DNA of 60,354 nt, taken from positions 1 to 60,354 of the forward strand of contig JAFSUU010000119.1 in NCBI GenBank assembly GCA_017445115.1, given 5' to 3'. Source of the DNA: Clostridia bacterium. GTDB taxonomy: Bacteria; Bacillota_A; Clostridia; Oscillospirales; CAG-272. Each line of letters opens with the position of its first letter. Position 1 is the stretch's first letter. Below the pieces are notes generated by a model. It had not been told where the DNA came from. It made no database searches and saw only the letters and a list, made by a program, of their open reading frames with translations. The position numbers and the translations under genes are program-made. Positions 26,146-35,318 of the stretch are shown piece after piece.

Positions 26146-29100
26146 AACGACTCTGCCGATCAGTTGGTTGATGTAAAGATATGATTCAACAAATCTACTA
26201 TTTTTAACATTATCAGTTGTTAAACCGACACGATAATCCTTTGTTCCCTCGCTGTACAGATTTGTATTCGATGTCGTCATATTGCGGAATATGACTCCGC
26301 CGCTGACTGCGACGCCGACATATCCGCCGACTGATATCAGTCTCTGATAATTGTCCTTGCCATTTACTGTAATTTTTGCATTGCCGTTGCTGAAATCAAC
26401 GCCGACGCCGTCGATAATGTTATCGCCACCCATAACCTTACCGATTACAAGACCATAGCTATCACACCCAGTCGACGCATACGAAAACGTCTTATTAACC
26501 TTTTGATTTAACGAAATACTGCTGTTTGTTAAAGGTTCGCAACTCACAAGAACGTCTTTGACGACGCATCCGTTCGAATTCTTAATAAGGGGACTACTCG
26601 ATTTATTCGTGATTTTGTTAAACTCGCCCGTCTCGCTGACAATAACACCGTGGAAAGCATAAGCGCACTCATATTCCTCTTCATCGATCCATTGCGTTCC
26701 GTCAGCATTATATGTAACACTGCCGAGACCTATATAAGACGGCGGCAAGTCGATATTCTGTGTGATCTGATAGTATGCGCCGGCGAGATATTTTCTTACG
26801 TCTTCCAACGATTTGCTCGTGTCGTTGTAAACAAAACTCGTACCGTTCCACTCGTACTCGGCGCATGAAGTTCTGTCGGTGCACCACATATCGAGAGTAT
26901 TATCTTCAAGGCATGCCGACGAGCCGAGCTCAAGAGGAAGAACTACTTTAATACCTGCGTCTGTTGTGGACATTGCGCCGCTTATGATCTTAGCCGCGGT
27001 AGCAAGCATACCGCCCTCATTTATATAATACGGGTGATTGTACTGACCGCATCCGTTATCAAGATCGTACGCTTTAACGTTGACCTTAACCTCATGATAC
27101 TTAGTATCGGCATCGTAAGCAACTTTAACGTGAGGAAGGAAATTATTTAAAAAAGAATATGCAGACCCAGCATTATAGCTTGCAGGAGAAGTAAAGTGAT
27201 CGCTTTGACCATAATAATCGATATAATGATTCTCTTCTCCGGAATACTCTGTTGAGGAAGATATTTCTTTACCATACGTAACGTGGTGCAACGGAGTCGA
27301 GCCATTCCAGTCCTCAGCATGGGTATAATTGTACTCGGCAATACTGTCGCTCGCGTATCTGAAGCTTTCAAGGAAAGTCGAACGGTCAAAGATAGCGCGA
27401 GAAGTCTGGTATGCGGTATTTAATACTCCATTCACGTTACTGACATTTTTTGTTCTTGCGTCAAGACGCATATCCGAAAAGAACAGGTTAATGTTAGTAG
27501 CATCGGCACTGCCGACTTCACCCATAAGGCTCGACGCTGCAACAACGGTATTGCTTGAATTGTATGCATCACTGCCGGTACTGTTGCCGGTAGTTGTGAC
27601 AGTCGAAATATTTACCGAAGTGTTCTGACCGATCTTATTTATGATCAGAGGCGCGTAATCGCCGCTTGTGCCGCGGTCGATCTTAGCGCCGGACAGAGTC
27701 AACGTTGTGATCGTAACGTTGGTAAGGTTGTTCGGGTCGCCGCCGAGAGTATTGCAGACGATAAAGCCTGAGCCGGTAAAAGCGGTGTGCTGATTGCTGA
27801 CGTCGCCTTTCAAAGTCAGGTTTGAAATGCTGAGAGGACCGGTGAAATTGTAGAAAATGCCCTCGTGCATCAGATAATGCTGAGTTACGCTGGGAGACGA
27901 GCTTGTTGTCCTCGTCGAGCGGGCGTACGAATCGCTTCCGGAAGAGGGGCCCGCAGCTTCGCTGTCTTCAATGCCCTGGTTGTGGAACTTAACCGTCGTA
28001 TTTGAGATCGAGAAAGCGGTGTCTGTGGCGCTCTTATTGACGATCACAGGGTAATATGAAAGTCCTTCCATATCACAATTTCCGGATATGGAATAACTGC
28101 CGTTGAAATATCCGTTGTTCTTTATCGAATTTGCGGCATACTGTTTCAGGCTCCAGAGAAGCATATTCTCCGCATCGGAAGCGCTTGCCTCATGATCGCG
28201 GATATAGTCAAGGTTATAGTAATATCTTGTGTTCTGATTAGACTTGACAGTATTCTTACCGTAATATGTCTGGTTCTGATAAGTATTGCAATCGGAGCCG
28301 TCCATAGTAAGCGTAGGATCGGTCTGCGCTGTACGGATAGAAACGATCGCCTGTCCGTTTTCATATATACTCTTATTCGAGAAAGCGGAATAAGCGACGA
28401 CCTCGTCGAAAGTCGTAAAGTTCGATCCTATGCTGACGTTAGAGTTTGAGTCGTCAATAGTATAACCGGGCATATAAAGATCGAGATACAGAGAGGAACT
28501 GCTTGCACATCCGTCGTTAACTATTATACCGAGAGTGGAAGATGCGATACCGGACGAAACGCTCATCTTATCGATATCGAGATGATTTACAGCCCAGTGT
28601 CCCGAAGCCTTATAAACAAGCGCGCCGACATTTACGTTTTTACTGCCGGAGGGCACAGTGATAGAGGGCGCGGAAGAAGCGCTCTCGCCGATTGTGATAC
28701 CGTCGGTGCTTCCGATGGAAGTACCGATAGTTACGTTAGTGTCTAACCAGTCGTGTCCGATGAACGCGCCTGCGCCTGCAGTTCTTGCTTTATCATCTGA
28801 TATCTTTGAGTTGATACCGACGTCATTTTTAACAGTCAGGTTCTTGATGCTGACGTTTCTGCTGAAAGATCCGCTGTTAGAAGCGATACTGCCGATAAGG
28901 CCGCCGTAATGGAGACCGCCGAAAGAATCCGACGCGGAAACTCTCGAATCATTGTTGTTATCATAAGTGCCGGAAAGGTCAACGGTGTTGACGTTGACAG
29001 TAAGGCTTCCGGTAGCGGCGATATTGCCTATCGCGCCGCCTATGCGGGAAGTAGCGCCGTCCAATTTAAGCTCTAAAATGTCATTGTCGAATACGCATTT

Positions 29101-31692
29101 ATTCGACGCGTCGCCGATCGTGACAGTACCCGTAGTACCGCTGATGATCGAGCCGACCGCTCCGCCGCAGTTGACGTTCATGCTTATATTTCCCGTCTGC
29201 GCGCTGTTACCGCTGTACTTTTCCTGATAAAGAAGGATATCCTGCGCTGTCGTGACTTTTTTAAGCGTAAGGGGAGAACCGGTGCCGCCTGCGGTACCGG
29301 TAACTCCGCCGATATTGTACGTGCCGTTAGCCGTAGAGACGGACATAAAACCGTCGACAGATAGATTCTGGACGGTGGCGTTGCTCGTTTTAGCCAATAA
29401 CCCGATGCATTTGTGGAAGAATATCGTGCCGTAATTATTGTTGCCGATATTGCTCTGATCGAGCAGGACGTCGGCGGAGTTTTCGGTGATGACTCCGTAA
29501 GGTTCTCCTGCGGCAAGGCTGACGGTATTAGCTCCGCCGTCGAAAGTTCCGGAATAGCCATTCTGTGAACCATCATCCTTCATCAGTGATATGATACCGG
29601 TGTGAGAAAGATCGATATCCGCTGCGAGAGTGATATCCTTTCCGAGAAGCTGTGCGCTGGTGAGAGATCCGGATTCAAATTTGAGCGCACTGTTTGCACC
29701 GTCGCTGTTCATCTGCATATTGAGCGCGACTTTGATAAACTTTTCAAGGCTGTCGATATCAGCGACGTCGCTGCCGTTCTGAACAGCCTTATAGACGGTC
29801 ACGGTGTGCTCTACAGAATCGTCCACGTTAAAGAAATCGGTCTCGGCAAAATCGTAATCGTTACTGCCTGCCGAATCGTTGAGACGGAAAACTTCGCCCC
29901 AGTCGTCTATGTCGTCATAATAGCCGGTGCCGCGTCTGAAAGTCCAGTTGCCGTCAGCGACAGAAGCCGTATCGGCACCCGTGCCCACGGCATAGATCAA
30001 GCCGTTGCCGCGTTTTCTGACGAGCTGAGCGGGATGCTTGTTCGAATCAGCTGAGGTATAAATTGCGCCCGAGAGATCGCTGAGACCCTGAAGGCGAATG
30101 ACGCCGTGGCTCATATCGTCGACAAGGCCGGACCTGACCTTGCCGTTCACCTGATACTCATTATGGAAATCGACAAAACTGCCTTTGCCGCCCATAGTGC
30201 CGACTGCGCCCGCGAAGATCTCGTTTTCCCCGGCATTATCGACTCTGAAGCCGTCAAAATAAACGTACGCGGCATTCTGGCCGGTGCCGTCAAGTATCGC
30301 GCCGATCGCGCCGCCGGAAGTTGTGGACGTGCCGGTACTTCCGTCGACCTGGACCGTGACGTTGTTCACAACGAGAGTATTTTTCAGTAAATTGCTTTCA
30401 TATCCGCCGATAAGTCCGCCGCGGTTAGCGCCGCCGGTAAACGTGACTTCCCTGTTTATCGACGAGACGGCAGTGACGTCGGAAACGGAACTGTCTTTGA
30501 CAGTGAAAGAAACGGGTGATCCGGCGGTTCCCGTCACGGTCAGCTTGCCGCAGACGCCGCCGACATTTGTCCCGCCGGCGAGAACGAACGAAGAGTCGCT
30601 CGTAAACGACTTCACGTCGATTTCAGACGAAGTTTCGGTACATACGTACGAGCCGTAGATACCGCCGGCGCCCTGGGTGCCGGTGACGGTCTTCGTAACG
30701 TTAAAAGTCTCGTCATTCGAAGGATCTTCCGCGGTGACGGTAGCGTTGAGCGCGGAGCCGGCGATGCCGCCCGCGAAACCGTTTGTCGTCGTGACGTTGC
30801 AAATGGAAGAATAACCGTTGACGAGTTTTACCTGCGACCCGTCCTGCATATTGCCGACTATGCCGCCGGCGTTGCCGCCGTATGACGTCACGGTGAATTC
30901 CTGGCCCGCCATATTTTCGCCGAGAGAAGCCGTCGCGGTGAGCGAGGCGCCTTCTCCGAGATCCCAGCAGATAAGACCGATATCGGGAGTGCCTGACATA
31001 CCGGAGGTCGCAGATCTTTCGCACTGAGCGGTATGGATAACGTTGTCAGCGTCGCTGAATACCGAGTCGTGGACGAAAGATACTTTTACTACCGCGCCAT
31101 CGCCGATAGTTCCTATGACTCCGGCGAACGGATGAGCCGTGGTCTCGTCTTCAGAAGTATATATATCCGTGAGAAGATTGATCGACCAGTCGGCGGCGTT
31201 CGTCCCCGCCCTGACTTCATTTGCAAAAAGCGGCTGGTTAGCGACGTTTGCGGACCTTGCGAGCTGAACAACTTTATTTCTATCCGCGGTGCCGTCGTTG
31301 TAAACGATCCTGAGGTCCGTCGTGACGACTCCGAACAGCGGAGCGTCAAGAACTATGATATCGACGGCCTGCGTATCGAAGATCACTTTTCCGGAAAACG
31401 GGTTAGTACTATTACCTATGCTTACGAATCCGTTAGCGGTGGAGACTTTGAAAGCAGTGGCCGTAGAAGTTTTGAGGTTGATCAGAAGCGTGTCGTTAGG
31501 GTTGCGGTTGCCCGCGGCGTACTGAGTCGCATATTCGATAAGAGCGGCGCTGTCGCCGATAGTGTATGTATCAGGCTCGGCGGCATAAGAAGGCTTATGG
31601 CTTAAAAAGCCGGCCAAAACAAGCGCGATAACGCAGGAAATGATCCCTGCGGTAAGCAGCTTTTTCTTTTTACCTTTGTCACGTCTTAACAT
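26143..31692 (-). CDS. N-terminal part of the giant beta-helix surface protein
   Basis: Codes for 1,849 residues up to the amber codon. It begins with a basic start, a hydrophobic core (LLTAGIISCVIALVLAGFL) and a likely cleavage site after SYAA, so it is exported. The rest is a long array of GLUG-like repeats (GGIVGNMQDGS, AGGIAGSAL, AGGIYGSYV, GGVCGKLTV, RGGLIGGYES, GGAIGAILDG), expected to form a beta-helix stalk. It is the last gene of the operon from 35101-35129, after three TasA-like proteins. With readthrough the product would be about 3,643 residues. A surface adhesin or matrix scaffold is the likely role. Confidence 0.85.
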   Translation of the reverse strand: MLRRDKGKKKKLLTAGIISCVIALVLAGFLSHKPSYAAEPDTYTIGDSAALIEYATQYAAGNRNPNDTLLINLKTSTATAFKVSTANGFVSIGNSTNPFSGKVIFDTQAVDIIVLDAPLFGVVTTDLRIVYNDGTADRNKVVQLARSANVANQPLFANEVRAGTNAADWSINLLTDIYTSEDETTAHPFAGVIGTIGDGAVVKVSFVHDSVFSDADNVIHTAQCERSATSGMSGTPDIGLICWDLGEGASLTATASLGENMAGQEFTVTSYGGNAGGIVGNMQDGSQVKLVNGYSSICNVTTTNGFAGGIAGSALNATVTAEDPSNDETFNVTKTVTGTQGAGGIYGSYVCTETSSEIDVKSFTSDSSFVLAGGTNVGGVCGKLTVTGTAGSPVSFTVKDSSVSDVTAVSSINREVTFTGGANRGGLIGGYESNLLKNTLVVNNVTVQVDGSTGTSTTSGGAIGAILDGTGQNAAYVYFDGFRVDNAGENEIFAGAVGTMGGKGSFVDFHNEYQVNGKVRSGLVDDMSHGVIRLQGLSDLSGAIYTSADSNKHPAQLVRKRGNGLIYAVGTGADTASVADGNWTFRRGTGYYDDIDDWGEVFRLNDSAGSNDYDFAETDFFNVDDSVEHTVTVYKAVQNGSDVADIDSLEKFIKVALNMQMNSDGANSALKFESGSLTSAQLLGKDITLAADIDLSHTGIISLMKDDGSQNGYSGTFDGGANTVSLAAGEPYGVITENSADVLLDQSNIGNNNYGTIFFHKCIGLLAKTSNATVQNLSVDGFMSVSTANGTYNIGGVTGTAGGTGSPLTLKKVTTAQDILLYQEKYSGNSAQTGNISMNVNCGGAVGSIISGTTGTVTIGDASNKCVFDNDILELKLDGATSRIGGAIGNIAATGSLTVNVNTVDLSGTYDNNNDSRVSASDSFGGLHYGGLIGSIASNSGSFSRNVSIKNLTVKNDVGINSKISDDKARTAGAGAFIGHDWLDTNVTIGTSIGSTDGITIGESASSAPSITVPSGSKNVNVGALVYKASGHWAVNHLDIDKMSVSSGIASSTLGIIVNDGCASSSSLYLDLYMPGYTIDDSNSNVSIGSNFTTFDEVVAYSAFSNKSIYENGQAIVSIRTAQTDPTLTMDGSDCNTYQNQTYYGKNTVKSNQNTRYYYNLDYIRDHEASASDAENMLLWSLKQYAANSIKNNGYFNGSYSISGNCDMEGLSYYPVIVNKSATDTAFSISNTTVKFHNQGIEDSEAAGPSSGSDSYARSTRTTSSSPSVTQHYLMHEGIFYNFTGPLSISNLTLKGDVSNQHTAFTGSGFIVCNTLGGDPNNLTNVTITTLTLSGAKIDRGTSGDYAPLIINKIGQNTSVNISTVTTTGNSTGSDAYNSSNTVVAASSLMGEVGSADATNINLFFSDMRLDARTKNVSNVNGVLNTAYQTSRAIFDRSTFLESFRYASDSIAEYNYTHAEDWNGSTPLHHVTYGKEISSSTEYSGEENHYIDYYGQSDHFTSPASYNAGSAYSFLNNFLPHVKVAYDADTKYHEVKVNVKAYDLDNGCGQYNHPYYINEGGMLATAAKIISGAMSTTDAGIKVVLPLELGSSACLEDNTLDMWCTDRTSCAEYEWNGTSFVYNDTSKSLEDVRKYLAGAYYQITQNIDLPPSYIGLGSVTYNADGTQWIDEEEYECAYAFHGVIVSETGEFNKITNKSSSPLIKNSNGCVVKDVLVSCEPLTNSSISLNQKVNKTFSYASTGCDSYGLVIGKVMGGDNIIDGVGVDFSNGNAKITVNGKDNYQRLISVGGYVGVAVSGGVIFRNMTTSNTNLYSEGTKDYRVGLTTDNVKNSRFVESYLYINQLIGRVV

Positions 31693-31726
31693 CTCGTCAC
31701 CGTTCTTTCAAATGAAATATGGGCAA

Positions 31727-31751
31727 CGCGCCGGCGCGGTAAGCCGGCGCG
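31727..31751 (-). other. Intercistronic hairpin before the giant-protein gene
   Basis: CGCGCCGGC (31727-31735) pairs with GCCGGCGCG (31743-31751) around a seven-base loop. It has no U-run on the minus strand, so it probably stabilises or partly attenuates the operon mRNA between the TasA-like genes and the giant gene. Confidence 0.6.
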
Positions 31752-31763
31752 AAAAAATCAAGT

Positions 31764-32990
31764 TTATTCGGCTGTATATTCGTATCTGATATACGGGGAA
31801 TTCGCGTCGCCGGAATATTCTTCGCTTACCAGCTGATCCCACGACGTGAACATTCCCGCCGCGCCGGGTTGATAATAGACCTGGAGGTCGTAGCGCGAAA
31901 TAAAGTCGGAGTTGACGCCGAATTCAACGTATCTCCAGGTAGTTGGCGCGTCATTCTCATCATTAACGGTGTGAACCTGAAGCGTCGTCAAGCCGGTCGT
32001 CATATACAGATCGTCCTTCAGAACGTTTTCGATATCGATCGTGCCCGAAGTCTCACCTTCTGCACCGATTCTGCTCTGCAGGAAAAGTTTGCTCGGGGTC
32101 AGATACGCGTTGTTCCAGTAGAGTCTGAAGGTTCCCGTGCCGTTGCCTTCTATGACGTATCTGAAGCCGTCGTAAACGTTCGGATAAGGAGCGGACGTGG
32201 GATTGGTCAGAGCGCCGGGTTCATTGAATTTGCCCGTCCAGGTGACAGGCGTCGTCTCCGCAGACAACGAAGAATAGAAACTGCAGTCGAGAGTGGGAAA
32301 CGCGTTGTTGACGACTACTGACGAAAGATCGTCGGCGTTATCGGCGGTATTGAGCGCGACGGGGACCGCGGACATATAGACGAAAAAGTGCGTTCCTTCC
32401 GTCCCGAGGAAATCGCTCGACATTTCGAGCGTACAGCTGTGCATATCCGAAGTCAATCCGGTGAGCACCTGAGGAGTGAAGGTATACTCATATACGTTTG
32501 TCCCGCCTTCTCCGCATCCGATGCCGAGCCGAACTACCTGTGAAGCGCCGTCGCCGTGCTTATACGTGATAGTGGCAACGCTGCTGCCGAGATCTTCCGC
32601 ATCAGCGTTCGTAGCGACGGTCTTGATGCCGTCCGTGATCTTGACGATCTCTGCGTGGAGCATGTATTTAATATCGGTATCGCACACCTTCGCCGGACTT
32701 CCCTGCGCGTAGTTGCATATCGTAACGTGCGAGACCGCGGGGCTGAGAGCCGTGCTCATATAAACGGCTTTTCTGTTTGCCGCCTCGTTCGCGGTTCCGG
32801 TGTGCCTGAGCAGATAGTTTGAAGAGAAGAGAGCGGCGCTCGCTTCGTAAGACGCCACAACGCGCTTTGCTCTGCTGCTCTTGGTGAACTCCGCGTAAGC
32901 GACGACACCTATGGCGGACAGGATCAGCAATGTTGCGAGCGTGACAAGAATTATTCTTTTTGAAAGCATACGATTTCTGATCTTTTTCAA
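31764..32990 (-). CDS. TasA/camelysin-like exported protein (third in operon)
   Basis: A 408-residue protein with a basic start, a hydrophobic helix (IILVTLATLLILSAIGVVAYA) and the sequence AYAEFTKSS at the expected SipW cleavage point, followed by a beta-rich mature chain. This pattern is that of SipW-dependent surface or fibre proteins. The start codon is TTG at 32990: GGAG lies eight bases upstream, while the first ATG is 21 bases further in. It follows the 33034 gene by 43 bases and precedes the giant protein. It could be a fibre subunit or minor component. Confidence 0.72.
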   Translation of the reverse strand: MKKIRNRMLSKRIILVTLATLLILSAIGVVAYAEFTKSSRAKRVVASYEASAALFSSNYLLRHTGTANEAANRKAVYMSTALSPAVSHVTICNYAQGSPAKVCDTDIKYMLHAEIVKITDGIKTVATNADAEDLGSSVATITYKHGDGASQVVRLGIGCGEGGTNVYEYTFTPQVLTGLTSDMHSCTLEMSSDFLGTEGTHFFVYMSAVPVALNTADNADDLSSVVVNNAFPTLDCSFYSSLSAETTPVTWTGKFNEPGALTNPTSAPYPNVYDGFRYVIEGNGTGTFRLYWNNAYLTPSKLFLQSRIGAEGETSGTIDIENVLKDDLYMTTGLTTLQVHTVNDENDAPTTWRYVEFGVNSDFISRYDLQVYYQPGAAGMFTSWDQLVSEEYSGDANSPYIRYEYTAE

Positions 32991-33033
32991 AGCGCTTTTC
33001 TCCTTTCTCTGAAAATCTAACCGATCGCCGGTA

Positions 33034-33861
33034 TCAGTCGGCGCCGCCGGTAACGTTCTTTGCGGCTATGTAGATGATGTCGGTCTCTTTGTCGTTTTTG
33101 GAATCTGCGGTCCAGATGACTCTGAGGACGTAATAATCGCAGAAGTTTGTGGTACCCGGAATACGCGTCGTGGTTATCGGCGTCGTGGTCTGCCAGTAGA
33201 TCGGCTCGGCGTATTTGTTCACGTTGTCGTATATGGTAGTCACCATATTTTCATCCGTGTTTCCGTACGTTGCCTCGTGATATTTATCGTGATCATCTGC
33301 CGTGTCCGTGTAATCGTACGCAAGGATAATATCGTCAGTCTCGGTCGTATCGCGGTTCAGGGTGTGACCGGTCACGATATCAGCCGCCGACTCAACGTAA
33401 TACTTCTGTTCAACGCCCTCGCCGACCGGCGGGTGAGTCGTATAAGTGACGACGGTGAAAGAGTTGGCGGTCGTAGGTTCAGCGCCGACGCCGTTATAAA
33501 GCGCGGCGTGATAGAGCTCATACTCGAACTGATTGTTCGTCGTATATGCGAGCTGAAGCATATAGTTCGTGACGTCGTGTCCGCTTACGCTGAAAACGTA
33601 GTCGGCATAAGTCTGATCTTCATTGCTCTCAACGTCGATACCGGAGAGGTCCAGATATCTGATGTCTTCGCTGTTGGCCGCGTCGACGTGGATGGCAGTC
33701 GGGTTCGAGATCCTTATGGCGGCCGCCGCGGTCCTGCCCTGGTAGAACCAGGCGTAGACCGGCATGGCGAGATACAGAGCGACGAGCAGTATCAAAGCCG
33801 TCATGCGCAGGAAGAGCCTTATGCGCGCATTATTCAGTTTTAAAGGTCGTTCTGATTTCAT
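33034..33861 (-). CDS. TasA-like exported protein (second in operon)
   Basis: A 275-residue protein with a hydrophobic segment (LRMTALILLVALYLAMPVYA) followed by WFYQG, the aromatic motif found after SipW-type cleavage sites. The mature chain is tyrosine-rich and beta-predicted (YADYVFSVSGHDVTNYMLQ). ATG at 33861 is preferred, with GGACGGA upstream; the longer frame starts at a TTG inside the intergenic repeat. It is flanked on both sides by other SipW-type substrates, which supports a shared export and assembly route. Confidence 0.72.
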   Translation of the reverse strand: MKSERPLKLNNARIRLFLRMTALILLVALYLAMPVYAWFYQGRTAAAAIRISNPTAIHVDAANSEDIRYLDLSGIDVESNEDQTYADYVFSVSGHDVTNYMLQLAYTTNNQFEYELYHAALYNGVGAEPTTANSFTVVTYTTHPPVGEGVEQKYYVESAADIVTGHTLNRDTTETDDIILAYDYTDTADDHDKYHEATYGNTDENMVTTIYDNVNKYAEPIYWQTTTPITTTRIPGTTNFCDYYVLRVIWTADSKNDKETDIIYIAAKNVTGGAD

Positions 33862-33873
33862 AATTCCGTCCGT

Positions 33874-33908
33874 AAAAATCAAGTTTATTCATTCCGGCGC
33901 GGTGCCGG
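33874..33908 (-). repeat. Intergenic 17-mer plus GC hairpin
   Basis: AAAAATCAAGTTTATTC (33874-33890) recurs exactly at 31753-31769. Next to each copy is a CCGGCGCGGT-containing hairpin; here CCGGC (33894-33898) pairs with GCCGG (33904-33908). The pair marks two intercistronic junctions of the same operon. Confidence 0.6.
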
Positions 33909-33922
33909 CAAATAGCGTTTTC

Positions 33923-35062
33923 TTATGATTCGGGGATCGGGTCTACCGTAACGGCGGCGACTATGTAATGCACGTTATCGCCTATTATCTGGTCGGCGTT
34001 GTTGTAGCCGTCACTGTATTCGATATATTTAGTCGATTTCTCATCCTGGTCAAAGCCAAGTGCGCAGTTGTGGAAGAAATAGTTTTCTTCACCGTCGGCG
34101 ATCGAACCGTAATCCTCCATAAAGTCCAGCATCTCCTGGCGTTCGCTCGGATCTAAAGGATCAGGAACCGCGGGCTCGTTATCGAACAGCGCGTGTGCGC
34201 CGTAAAGCCTTTCGTCGCCCTCTTCAAAGACGATCTGCGAATAAGTCGACGGCCAGATCCAGTAGACCTCTATACGGTAGTGGTCGCGCCCGTCTCCGAC
34301 GTCGGTGATAGGGGTGTTGTCGCCTGTATTATAAGTGAACGTTCCGCTCGTAAGATGATCGCTGTAATGATACTCAGCAGTACCCGCGATCTGTTCTCTG
34401 CCCATAAAGAAAAGTATGTGACCTTTAAGCAGATCCATCGCCGCTGTTTCGTCCTCTGTCGGGACCGCTATCTCGTCGAGAAACGTATATACAGGAACGA
34501 GTTGATTGTTGACTTCGTTGGAAGTGACTTTGATACCGCGCGCTTCAAACGTGATTGACAGATTGAGATCGTAATCGACTTTAGGAACGATGTCGAAGCT
34601 GAGCTTTCCGAAATCTCCGGGCTTTATCTCCTGACCGCCGGTATTCTCGTTTGAGAACCTGAAGAATATAGCTGTGTCTGAATTGTTGGTTATATTCACG
34701 ATGTTGTCGGTCGGTCCGTAAGTGTCCTCGTAAAGCACGTCGTAGCCGCCTTCGGCTTTCAGATAATCGAGAACGTTGTTTCCTCCCTGAGACGGTGCGG
34801 TAAGTCCGGAGCGCTGTTCGATATTCTTTGCGGCAGTAGCGTTGCCCGTGACTTTCACAGCGGCGATCTCAAAGAGATCTCCGGTCGAATGAACAGACAT
34901 ATCGGTACCGGAAACGGACTCATTGGCAGCAAACCAGCCGAACGAACGGTGGAGCATATATCCCACAGCCATTACGACCGCGGAAAGGATCAAAACCAGC
35001 GCAAGAAAGCCGGCCGCAAGGATCAGGTATTTTTTCTTTTTGTCGCTTATTTTGAGAAACAT
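33923..35062 (-). CDS. TasA-like exported protein (first in operon)
   Basis: A 379-residue protein starting with a lysine-rich segment, a long hydrophobic helix (YLILAAGFLALVLILSAVVMAVGYML) and SFGWFAANES, again an aromatic SipW-like junction. The mature part has TasA-family features such as a beta-rich core with ITNNSDTAIFFRFSNEN and a late KVDYDLNLSITFEA strand. AAAGGAGG sits eight bases before the ATG, the best ribosome binding site in the cluster, so this may be the most abundant subunit. It is the promoter-proximal gene of the operon. Confidence 0.75.
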   Translation of the reverse strand: MFLKISDKKKKYLILAAGFLALVLILSAVVMAVGYMLHRSFGWFAANESVSGTDMSVHSTGDLFEIAAVKVTGNATAAKNIEQRSGLTAPSQGGNNVLDYLKAEGGYDVLYEDTYGPTDNIVNITNNSDTAIFFRFSNENTGGQEIKPGDFGKLSFDIVPKVDYDLNLSITFEARGIKVTSNEVNNQLVPVYTFLDEIAVPTEDETAAMDLLKGHILFFMGREQIAGTAEYHYSDHLTSGTFTYNTGDNTPITDVGDGRDHYRIEVYWIWPSTYSQIVFEEGDERLYGAHALFDNEPAVPDPLDPSERQEMLDFMEDYGSIADGEENYFFHNCALGFDQDEKSTKYIEYSDGYNNADQIIGDNVHYIVAAVTVDPIPES

Positions 35063-35100
35063 ACGGACAGCCTCCTTTGCATAATTTTATAAGCTTTTAT

Positions 35101-35129
35101 ATTATAACATAATAAATTTTGTGTGTAAA
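35101..35129 (-). promoter_or_regulatory. Promoter of the TasA-like/giant-protein operon
   Basis: Minus strand TTTACA (35129-35124), 17-base spacer, TATAAT (35106-35101); 11 of 12 bases match. The rest of the 35063-35318 gap is AT-rich; I see no confident promoter for the divergent recombinase. Confidence 0.78.
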
Positions 35130-35318
35130 GATAATTTTTTATTTTTTCCGTACGGGAGCGAAAATTTTAATAAAAAATACCAAATAATACCCGAAATAAT
35201 AAGCGGTCGCATACTCAAAACGCGTTTGTAAATTTTTTGTTAACAATGGCCTTTCGTCCGTTAAAAGTCCTCTTTTGGCGATAATAAACGTAAAATCGAC
35301 AAAAAAGGAGAACAAATA

